A DNA stretch of 64,000 bases from the NCBI GenBank assembly GCA_019243635.1, contig JAFAUB010000121.1, positions 1-64,000 of the forward strand, read 5' to 3'. Both the position numbers and the translations under genes were made by a program. Shown in pieces: positions 9,863-16,978 of the stretch. This DNA is from Pseudonocardiales bacterium (GTDB lineage: Bacteria > Actinomycetota > Actinomycetes > Mycobacteriales > Pseudonocardiaceae). Below the pieces are notes generated by a model. It searched no databases. It was not told where the DNA came from and saw nothing but the letters and a program-made list of their open reading frames with translations. How positions within the stretch are numbered: the first letter of the stretch is position 1; every line of letters begins with the position of its first letter.

Positions 9863-10549
9863 TCGTCAAGGTGTCACAGAGCCGGCTTGGTGCTATCGGT
9901 CCAGACATCGGTGCCCACCGAGGGCTCCTGGGCGTGGCTAGACGACACCGCGGTGCACTGGCGACCCAAGACCTACTTCACCGCCAACACGAAGGTCACA
10001 GTCACCGCCACGTTGTACGGGCTGTCCTTAGGCAACGGCGCCTACGGCCGACAGGATCTCACCGTAAGCTTCAACATCGGCCGGTTCTCCGTGCTCAGAG
10101 ACGACACCCGTACCCACCGGTTGGTGGCCTACGCCAACGGGATCAAAGTCGCCGACTATCCGGCCGGCTACGGCCTGGACTCTGATCCTCACCGAGTCAC
10201 CCACAGCGGCACGCACGTGGTGATGGCCAAGTACCCGGTCTTCTTCATGACCAACCTGAAATACGATTACCGTAACGTCGAGGCGCGCTGGGCGGTGCGG
10301 ATATCCGATAGCGGCGAGCTCACCCACTCCGCTCCCTGGTCAATCCACCAGCAAGGCAGGACAAACGTCTCGCACGGCTGCATCAACCTCTCTCCAGCCG
10401 CGGCGAAAGCGGTCTTCGACGCGGTACTGCCAGGAGACCCCGTCGAGATTACCGGCTCGTCCCCACAACTGGGAGCCGCAGACGGCGACTACTACGACCG
10501 GGCTATCCAGTGGGACGCCTGGGTCATCAAGTCCGCCCTCCACGACTAA
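9863..10549 (+). pseudogene. L,D-transpeptidase lacking its N-terminal half
   Basis: Family members form 3-3 cross-links in peptidoglycan outside the cytoplasmic membrane. The frame holds the second Ig-like domain from TEGSWAWLDD onward and a full YkuD domain with WSIHQQGRTNVSHGCINLS, including the catalytic Cys and His. A normal protein has a lipoprotein signal and a first Ig-like domain before this, about 150 further residues. Here a stop at 9860-9862 closes the frame, so no signal peptide can be made. TTG at 9887 or GTG at 9890 could still start a protein, but it would stay in the cytoplasm. I therefore call it 5'-truncated. Confidence 0.7.
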
Positions 10550-10810
10550 CCGGTCGAGGGTGCGAGACAAGAGCAGCGGCCACCGGCACGGGGGCACCTA
10601 GCGTGGTGATGCGCGCACTGACCGGCGCGACACGACCCATTCTCAGGTGTTCCGAAACGCCACTCGCCGACACCTACCCGCCGTTGGGCGCTGATCACCC
10701 TCTTTGGCGGAGCCCTCGGGCCTGATGCATGAGGTGATACCCCGCGAAAGCAGCCTGATCCCGAGCACACCGGCTCGTCCTTGGACGCGGCCGGGAATGG
10801 TAGCCCCCTG

Positions 10811-11947
10811 ATGCCCTCCAAGCACCGTCGTGTCATCCCACGCCGCCACAGCGCCGTCACGGTCACGAGCGCCACGTTGGCTGCGGGTGGCCTCCTCGCC
10901 GGCATCGCGTCCGCCGCGCCGGATGTCCCCTGGGGCGCGGTTGCGGCGTGTGAGTCCGGCGGGAACTGGGCCGCCAATGCCGCCCGGGAGCCGCAGATCC
11001 CCGTGGCGCAGCGCGTTCCAGCGACCCACGGCATCAGCGCCTGGCCAGTCTGCGGACGTCACGCCAGCGACAGTGCTCCCGCCGCCCCAGCAAAACACGC
11101 TGCTCCGTCGCCGCCGAAGCATGCGGCACCCGACGCGCCGGTTGTGCCCGCCGCGCCGGTTGTGCCCGCCACACCGGTTGTGCCTGTCACGTCGCCCGTC
11201 TCGCCCGCTCCGAGTGGCCCCACCTCAGGCTACGTAGTGGCCAGCGGCGACACCTTGGCGCTGATCGCCATGGCTAAAGCAGTGCCCGGTGGGTGGCGGC
11301 AGATCTACGACGACAACCGAGACACGATCGCCGACCCGAACGTCATCGTCGCCGGCCAGCACCTGAACATCCCCGACGGTGACGCGGTAGTGGTGCCCGC
11401 CGTCACTCCACCGGCTATCAACTCGGTGGTGAAGGCCGCCGACACGGCGGCTCGGGCACTCAACCCAACACCGGCACCAGCGCCCACCAAGACACCCGCA
11501 CCCAAGACACCCGCACCCACCAAGACACCGGCACCCGCCAAGACACCCGCGCCCACCAAGACACCAGCAGTGGCACCCGCAGCTGTCACGGTCGAGCTCG
11601 GTGTAGCGGCCCGCGCTGTCACCGAGGCACTGGCTCAGCAAGGCACGCCCTACGTATACGGCGGCAATGCACCGGGTGGCTTTGACTGCAGCGGCCTCGT
11701 ACAGTGGGTCTACAAAGAGGTCGGTATCGCACTGCCCCGCACCGCTGCGGCGCAGGCCACTGTCGGCCACCCCGTCAGCCTCAGCCAGCTACAGCCGGGC
11801 GACCTGCTCTTCTTCTACCAACCAGTGGATCATGTCGTCATCTATGTCGGGAACGGCAAGATCGCGGAAGCCTCCCAGCCCGGCACACCGGTCCACGTCC
11901 GACCCATGTACCTCAACGGCTTCGTCGGGGCACGCCGGATCGTCTGA
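10811..11947 (+). CDS. Secreted NlpC/P60 peptidase with remnant Rpf-like domain and LysM
   Basis: A 378-residue cell-wall hydrolase. The signal peptide is at residues 1-34 (basic, then a hydrophobic run, ending ASA). A transglycosylase-like segment VPWGAVAACESGGNW keeps the catalytic Glu, but the middle of that domain is missing and REPQIPVAQRV...WPVC follows at once. Next come a proline-rich linker (PVVPAAPVVP), a LysM domain (VVASGDTLALIA...AGQHLNIPDG), a KTPAPT-repeat linker and a C-terminal NlpC/P60 domain with GGFDCSGLVQWVYK (Cys), VDHVVIYVG (His) and PVHVRPM (His). ATG at 10811 fits the signal peptide; the frame is open from 10781. Confidence 0.88.
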   Translation: MPSKHRRVIPRRHSAVTVTSATLAAGGLLAGIASAAPDVPWGAVAACESGGNWAANAAREPQIPVAQRVPATHGISAWPVCGRHASDSAPAAPAKHAAPSPPKHAAPDAPVVPAAPVVPATPVVPVTSPVSPAPSGPTSGYVVASGDTLALIAMAKAVPGGWRQIYDDNRDTIADPNVIVAGQHLNIPDGDAVVVPAVTPPAINSVVKAADTAARALNPTPAPAPTKTPAPKTPAPTKTPAPAKTPAPTKTPAVAPAAVTVELGVAARAVTEALAQQGTPYVYGGNAPGGFDCSGLVQWVYKEVGIALPRTAAAQATVGHPVSLSQLQPGDLLFFYQPVDHVVIYVGNGKIAEASQPGTPVHVRPMYLNGFVGARRIV

Positions 11948-12056
11948 GACCGTCGGCCTGTCCCGACTGAAATGTTCACCGTCCGGCTGCCGACTCACAG
12001 CTGAGTCACAGCGATAGCACAAGGTCTGGACAGCTCTCACCGGCATCGTCGCCGGT

Positions 12057-14081
12057 ATGACGACCACGCTGCCCGCGTCACCGCCCATCCCGGCGCCAGC
12101 GGCCTGCACCACCGGCCCGCGGTGGGTCGGTGGTGGGTCGGGTCTCGTTGCGCTGCTCGCCGGCACCGCGCTGCTCTACCTCGTCGACCTCGGCGCCTCG
12201 GGCTGGGCCAACACCTTCTACTCTGCGGCCGCGCAGGCCGGTGCGACGAGCTGGAAAGCGTTCTTCTTCGGCTCCTCCGATGCCGCCAACTCGATCATGG
12301 TGGACAAGCCGCCGGCGTCGCTGTGGGTGATGGAACTCTCGGCGCGGATCTTCGGAGTCAACCCGTGGAGCATCCTCGTACCGCAGGCGCTGGAGGGCGT
12401 GGCCGCAGTGGGTGTGCTCTACGCGGCGGTGCGCCGCTGGCACGGCCCGGGCGCCGGGCTCCTGGCCGGAGCGACGCTCGCGCTCACCCCGGTCGCGGCG
12501 CTGATGTTCCGGTTCAACAACCCCGACGCACTGCTCGTGCTGCTGCTCACCGTGGGCGCCTACGCACTGGTGCGGGCGCTGGAGGCCGCTCGCACCGGGT
12601 GGCTGCTCGCGGCCGGGGCGAGCGTCGGGTTCGCCTTCCTCGCCAAGAGCCTGCAGGCCTTCCTCGTCGTGCCGGCCTTCGTGCTGGTGTATCGCCTCGC
12701 GGCGCCGACCGGGCCGCGGCGCCGGGCGACCCAGCTTCTCGCGGCCGGGGTGGCGCTGGTCGTCACCGGCGGCTGGTGGGTGGCCATCGTCGAGCTGATC
12801 CCCGCCGCGGACCGACCCTACGTCGGCGGTTCGCAGACCGACAGTGTGCTGGAGCTGATCTTCGGTTACAACGGCTTCGGCCGGCTGACCGGGAACGAGA
12901 CCGGCAGAGTCGGCGGTCCGCCGGGCGGCGGCGGTGGCGCCTTCGGTGGTGGTGGCATCACCCAGCTGGTCACCCCCACCTGGGGCGGTCAGATCGCCTG
13001 GCTGCTGCCTGCGGCACTGCTGCTGTTCGCGGCCCTGCTGTGGTTGAGCCGGCGCGCCCCGCGCGGCGACCGGCTGCGCACCTCGGCACTGCTGTGGGGC
13101 GGCTGGCTACTCGTCACCGCCGCAGTGCTGAGCTTCGGGCAGGGCATCATTCACCCCTACTACACCGTCGCGCTGGCCCCGCCCATCGGCGCGCTGGTCG
13201 GCGTCGGGGCCCTCGAGCTGTGGCGGCGCCGGGCCGCGACGGCGGCCCGCATGCTCCTGGCCGGCACCGTGGCGGTCACCGCGATGTGGGCCTGGGTGTT
13301 GCTGGCCCGCACTCCGGACTTCGCGCCGTGGCTGAGGGTCGCCGTGCTGACCGTCGGCCTCGTCGCCGCGGGCGGGCTGTGCGCCGGGAGCCGGCTGCCA
13401 CGATCCCGGCTGGGCCGCCGCCTCGGGGTGGCTGTCGCCGGGGCCGCGCTGCTGACCGGGCTAGCCGGGCCGGCAGCCTACGCCCTGGACACGGCGGCCA
13501 GCCCGCACGGCGGCGCGATCCCGTCCGCAGGACCCAGCGCAGGCTTCGGCCCCGGCCGCTTTCGCGGCGGTCCCGGCCGCTTCGGACGCGGCCCGGGCGG
13601 CTCCCCCAGCTTCGGACCATTCCGTGGCGGCCCGCGGCGGGGCGGCTTCGGCGCCTTCCCCGGCGGCCCACCTGCCTGGGGCCGGTCGGGAGCCCACAAC
13701 GGTCCCCGGGGCGGCATCGGCGGACTGCTCGACGGCAGCACCCCGAGCGCCCAGCTCGCCGCGCTGTTACAGGCCGACGCCACCCGTTACACCTGGGTAG
13801 CCGCAGCCGTCGGCTCCAACACCGCGGCCGGCTACCAGCTCGCCACCGGCGACCCGGTGATGGCGGTGGGCGGGTTCAACGGCACCGACCCGTCGCCCAC
13901 CCTGGAACAGTTCCAGCGCTACGTCGCCCAAGGAAAGATCCATTACATGATCGGTGGCGGCGGGTTCGGCCGACAGAGCGGTGGAGCCGGCACAAGCCGC
14001 CAGATCGCGGCCTGGGTGGCGCAGCACTTCACCGCCCGCACGATCGACGGCGTCACCATCTACGACCTGACTACGACCTGA
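12057..14081 (+). CDS. Membrane glycosyltransferase, family 39 (ArnT/YkcB-like)
   Basis: A 674-residue multi-pass membrane protein that would transfer a sugar from a lipid-linked donor outside the membrane. Hydrophobic segments cover residues 28-460. The first loop has the family pattern SGWANTFYSAAAQAG and MVDKPPASLWVM, where an acidic residue is catalytic in ArnT. A glycine-rich insert lies near residue 285 and a long Gly/Arg/Phe-rich stretch near 485-545, followed by a soluble C-terminal domain (TRYTWVAAAVGSNTAAGYQLATG) typical of this actinobacterial subgroup. ATG at 12057 is the natural start. The donor and acceptor cannot be told. Confidence 0.88.
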   Translation: MTTTLPASPPIPAPAACTTGPRWVGGGSGLVALLAGTALLYLVDLGASGWANTFYSAAAQAGATSWKAFFFGSSDAANSIMVDKPPASLWVMELSARIFGVNPWSILVPQALEGVAAVGVLYAAVRRWHGPGAGLLAGATLALTPVAALMFRFNNPDALLVLLLTVGAYALVRALEAARTGWLLAAGASVGFAFLAKSLQAFLVVPAFVLVYRLAAPTGPRRRATQLLAAGVALVVTGGWWVAIVELIPAADRPYVGGSQTDSVLELIFGYNGFGRLTGNETGRVGGPPGGGGGAFGGGGITQLVTPTWGGQIAWLLPAALLLFAALLWLSRRAPRGDRLRTSALLWGGWLLVTAAVLSFGQGIIHPYYTVALAPPIGALVGVGALELWRRRAATAARMLLAGTVAVTAMWAWVLLARTPDFAPWLRVAVLTVGLVAAGGLCAGSRLPRSRLGRRLGVAVAGAALLTGLAGPAAYALDTAASPHGGAIPSAGPSAGFGPGRFRGGPGRFGRGPGGSPSFGPFRGGPRRGGFGAFPGGPPAWGRSGAHNGPRGGIGGLLDGSTPSAQLAALLQADATRYTWVAAAVGSNTAAGYQLATGDPVMAVGGFNGTDPSPTLEQFQRYVAQGKIHYMIGGGGFGRQSGGAGTSRQIAAWVAQHFTARTIDGVTIYDLTTT

Positions 14082-14123
14082 CGGCGGTGACAGCGTACGG
14101 CGTCACGCGCTGCATGCGGGGAC

Positions 14124-14321
14124 GTGCACGCGGCGGTCTTCGCCTACAACCACGACGAATGCTACGTACGCAACGTCCTGGCACAAGCACACACCTACGC
14201 CCACGCCGCCACAGGAACCGGGGACTGCACCACCATCCAGGCCGCCACACCCGCTGCGTTCACCGCGATCGATTACGCCTGCGGACAACGCGGCCTGCCC
14301 TACGTCTTGGCCGTCGAGTAA
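14124..14321 (+). pseudogene. Fragment of a lytic transglycosylase-NlpC/P60 enzyme
   Basis: The 65 codons from GTG 14124 resemble the junction between a transglycosylase domain and a C40 peptidase domain. AAVFAYNHDECYVRNVLAQA matches the end of the first, and AIDYACGQRGLPYV matches the start of the second, which normally continues WGG...FDCSG. Here it ends LAVE-stop, so the peptidase domain is lost and most of the transglycosylase domain is missing. Such enzymes are common on integrative conjugative elements. Base composition falls just after it, which fits foreign DNA. Confidence 0.55.
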
Positions 14322-14378
14322 ACTATCGCAACAACCGGAAAAACGATTCCACCCCACCGAAGAAGGAGGGAGTTAAAC

Positions 14379-14735
14379 GTGCCGAGCCGCGGTGACCCGC
14401 TTGAGGGCTACGTTCAGCTTGTCTACCAGACGCTTCTCGGTGCGCAAGGCGAGAATATCTCGGCATCCCGAAGGGCGACAATCTATGATGATCGCGGGAA
14501 CCCGTACGATATCGACGTGTTCTACGAATTTGACGTGGCTGGCGTACATCATCGTGTCGTTATAGAGTGCAAAGGCGCGCGGCGCCCAATCGAACGAGAT
14601 GACGCCATTGCATTTGGGGCAAGATTCGCGATATGTCGAGCGCTATCGGGGTCTTCATCTCAAACGGCGGATTTCAGCCGGGGGCGAAAAAATATCTTCA
14701 AGATCACGGGGTGTTGCACCGCGACGGCGGGGGTA
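14379..14735 (+). pseudogene. Frameshifted restriction-endonuclease-like (PD-(D/E)xK) gene remnant
   Basis: GTG at 14379 follows a strong ribosome site (GAAGGAGGG). The first 80 codons include IYDDRGNPYDIDVFYEF and HHRVVIECKGARRP, a PD-(D/E)xK nuclease core with Asp, Glu and Lys. Near 14622-14630 the frame shifts: the expected continuation DMSSAIGVFISNGGFQPGAKK lies in the second forward frame and runs to about 14735. There it meets the 3' end of the chelatase on the other strand. The gene is therefore broken twice. AT content is higher than in all neighbours (for example 14325-14375), a sign of transfer. Confidence 0.65.
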
Positions 14736-14758
14736 TGCGCTACGGAGTCGCTACGGCC

Positions 14759-15433
14759 TCACGCGCTGCGCACCACCGCGCCGACCTCGGCGAGCTGGGC
14801 CAGCCGGTCGACCACGTCCGGGTGCGCGCCCAGTGGCGCGGCCACCACATCAGCCCCGGCCGAGAGGAGCCTGGAGGAGAACAGCCCTGGGGCGAGCAGC
14901 CACGAGGCCACCGCGACTCTGGGCTCCCCGGCGGCCCGCAGGCCGGTGACCAGGGACGCCACCCTGGGTGCTCCGGTGGCCACGAACCCCACCCGAACCC
15001 GGGTGCCGACCTCGCCGGACAGCTGACGGGCCGCAACCCGCACGTCGGCCACCGCCCGCAGGTCCGAGGAGCCCGCCGCGGCCAGCACCACCGCGTCACC
15101 GCGGCGCCATCCCGCCGCGCGCAGCCGGTCGGCCATCGCGCCCACCAGGAGCGGGTGCGGCCCGAGGGCAGCGCTGACGGTGACGTCCCGGCGACCGGTG
15201 GCGGCCACCTGGCTCGGTACGTCGGTCCGCACGTGGTACCCGGAACTCAGGAATGCCGGCACGACGGTGACCGGACCGGGCGCGCCGGCGAGCGCCTCGC
15301 GCACCCCGGGGCCGAGCACATCGACGAAGGCGAGCAGCACCGGTCTCCCCGGTAGCCGGGCGCGCAGCGCGCCGGCCAGCCGACGCGCCACCGCGACACC
15401 AGCGGGGTCCCGGGTCCCGTGCGCGGCCACCAC
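14759..15433 (-). CDS. Sirohydrochlorin chelatase (CbiX-like)
   Basis: This protein would insert Fe2+ into sirohydrochlorin to finish siroheme, the NirB cofactor. About 224 residues: VVVAAHGTRDP at the N terminus with the metal-binding His, VVPAFLSSGYHVRTDVPSQV in the middle, and a second, degenerate half (VAVASWLLAPGLFSSRL), i.e. the two-domain CbiX form. The frame is open to 15478, but the extra residues are only the translation of the palindrome 15440-15485. GTG at 15433 (or 15430) is therefore chosen, although it has no ribosome site. It is the last gene of narK-nirB-nirD-hemD-chelatase. Confidence 0.82.
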   Translation of the reverse strand: MVAAHGTRDPAGVAVARRLAGALRARLPGRPVLLAFVDVLGPGVREALAGAPGPVTVVPAFLSSGYHVRTDVPSQVAATGRRDVTVSAALGPHPLLVGAMADRLRAAGWRRGDAVVLAAAGSSDLRAVADVRVAARQLSGEVGTRVRVGFVATGAPRVASLVTGLRAAGEPRVAVASWLLAPGLFSSRLLSAGADVVAAPLGAHPDVVDRLAQLAEVGAVVRSA

Positions 15434-15439
15434 GACCGA

Positions 15440-15485
15440 CCCGTGAGTGGCGATGCGAGTCATGACTCGCATCGCCACTCACGGG
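15440..15485. repeat. 46-bp perfect palindrome, family copy A
   Basis: A perfect inverted repeat: outer arm CCCGTGAGTGGCGA, inner arm TGCGAGT, centre CATG. It lies between the uroporphyrinogen-III synthase stop (15495) and the chelatase start (15433), both on the minus strand. Two more copies, at 29623-29668 and 39274-39319, have the same length and nearly the same outer arm but other inner arms. As RNA it would fold into a hairpin of over 20 pairs, either a terminator or an RNA-stability element. Confidence 0.9.
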
Positions 15486-15494
15486 GCAAAGCCC

Positions 15495-16637
15495 TCACCG
15501 GCAGTCTCCGGGGTCCAGGGCCAGCCGGTAGCCGCGCTTGACCACGGTCTGCACCAGCCGCGGGGTACCCAGCGCGGCACGCAGCCGGGCCACCGCGGTC
15601 TCCACCGCGTGCTCATCCTCACCAGCCGCAGGCATCGCGGACAGCAGCTCGGCGCGTGGCACCACCCGGCCGGGGCGGGCCGCCAGCAGCCGTAACAGGG
15701 CCATCGGGGTGGGGGGCACGGCGTGCAGCACCCCGTCGACCACCGCGGCATGCCCGCGCAGCTCCAGCACATGACCCGCGACCGGCCACCGCGGCGACCG
15801 GGCCGGCAGTGTCTCGGACAGCGTGCGCACCAGCGCGCCGATCCGGGAGCGCCCCGGCTGCACAGTGGGCACGTCTCGGGCCACCAAGGGACCCGCGGTG
15901 ACCGGGCCGACACAGGCGGCGAGCACATCCCGGCGCAGGCGTCCCAGCAACGGCTCCAGTACCCCGAGCTCGCCTGCTCGGCTGAGCACGCTGGCCGCGG
16001 CGGGTGCGCTGGTGAAGCTGACCGCGTCGACACCACCGTCCAGCACCGCCGTGAGCAGCCGGTCCAGTGGCGCGAGATCCTCCGGGAGCACCCACCGGTA
16101 GACGGGCACCTGGATGACCCGCGCGCCCGCGCAGTCCAGGGCGTCGACGAAGTCCGGCAGCGGCTCACCGTGGAGCTGTACGGCGACCCGCACCCCTTCG
16201 AGGTCACCGGCCAACAGGTGCTCCAGCACCTCGGCGGAGGACTCCGAGGGGGGCGACCAGGCGTCGGTCAGGCCCGCGGCTCGGACCGCTCCGCGCGACT
16301 TGGGGCCTCGGGAGAGCAGGGTGGCGCGGCGCAGCGCACCGATCAGCACCTCGCCCAGCCCCCACCCGTCGGCGGCCTCCACCCAGCCGCGGAACCCGAT
16401 TCCCGTGGTGACCACCACCACGTCAGGCGGGTTGTCGACCAGTTGCTCGGTGGCGGCGTACAGCTCGGTGTCATCAGCCAGCGGCACGATCCGGATCGCT
16501 GGGGCGTGCAGCACCTCGGCGCCCCGACGCTGCAGCAGGCCGCCCAGCTCCTGCGCCCGCCGCGCGGCGGTGACGCCGACGGTGAATCCCGCCAGCGGCA
16601 GTGGCTCGGATCTCGGCCGCAACGACACCACACTCAT
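15495..16637 (-). CDS. Uroporphyrinogen-III synthase with C-terminal winged-helix domain
   Basis: A 380-residue fusion. Residues 1-270 are a HemD domain (FTVGVTAARRAQELGGLLQRRGAEVLHAP; VDAVSFTSAPAAASVL) that closes the linear tetrapyrrole on the way to siroheme. Residues about 285-375 are an OmpR-type DNA-binding domain (PTPMALLRLLAARPGRVVPRAELL; VETAVARLRAALG; VVKRGYRLAL). The same two-domain form is known next to nirBD in mycobacteria (Rv0260c-like). It starts on ATG 16637, which overlaps the nirD stop (ATGA). It could act as both enzyme and regulator of the nir operon; this is inference. Confidence 0.88.
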   Translation of the reverse strand: MSVVSLRPRSEPLPLAGFTVGVTAARRAQELGGLLQRRGAEVLHAPAIRIVPLADDTELYAATEQLVDNPPDVVVVTTGIGFRGWVEAADGWGLGEVLIGALRRATLLSRGPKSRGAVRAAGLTDAWSPPSESSAEVLEHLLAGDLEGVRVAVQLHGEPLPDFVDALDCAGARVIQVPVYRWVLPEDLAPLDRLLTAVLDGGVDAVSFTSAPAAASVLSRAGELGVLEPLLGRLRRDVLAACVGPVTAGPLVARDVPTVQPGRSRIGALVRTLSETLPARSPRWPVAGHVLELRGHAAVVDGVLHAVPPTPMALLRLLAARPGRVVPRAELLSAMPAAGEDEHAVETAVARLRAALGTPRLVQTVVKRGYRLALDPGDCR

Positions 16638-16978
16638 GCGGAGCAGACTTCCACGACCCCGTTGATCACCCGCGTCGGATAGGTCGGCACCCAGACACCG
16701 GGGTCGTCCAGGCATACCCCGGTGGCGAGCGCGAAGGCCTGCTTGTAGATCGGTGAGGCCACCGTCGCCAGCCCCGCGCGGTCGCCGACGATCCCCCGCG
16801 AGAGCACCGAGGCCCCGCTGAAGGGATCCAGGTTCGATAACGCGTACAAGCCATCATCATGGGTACGGAACACCGCCACCGCAACGCCGTCGACCAACGC
16901 CGCCACCCCCCGTTCCGGGATGAGGTCGTCGTAGCGGCACACCGCGGTCCAGTGCGCCCTGGCCTGCGCCGCGGTCAT
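16634..16978 (-). CDS. nirD: Nitrite reductase (NADH) small subunit
   Basis: A 114-residue Rieske-like small subunit of assimilatory nitrite reductase. VCRYDDLIPERGVAALVDG, VAVFRTHDDGLYALSNLDPFSGASVLSRGIVG and ASPIYKQAFALATGVC are typical of NirD, which keeps the Rieske fold but not the cluster ligands. ATG at 16978 overlaps the nirB stop, and its own stop overlaps the next start, so the three genes are translationally coupled. Confidence 0.93.
   Translation of the reverse strand: MTAAQARAHWTAVCRYDDLIPERGVAALVDGVAVAVFRTHDDGLYALSNLDPFSGASVLSRGIVGDRAGLATVASPIYKQAFALATGVCLDDPGVWVPTYPTRVINGVVEVCSA

Noticed and set aside
10560..10810. Possible c-di-AMP (ydaO) riboswitch before the NlpC/P60 gene, as found before many actinobacterial wall hydrolase genes
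   Set aside because: The conserved core sequences could not be found in the 260-bp leader.
12122..14395. A 757-codon plus-strand frame
   Set aside because: Shifted shadow of the GT39 gene; very Arg/Pro/Ala rich with no membrane segments.
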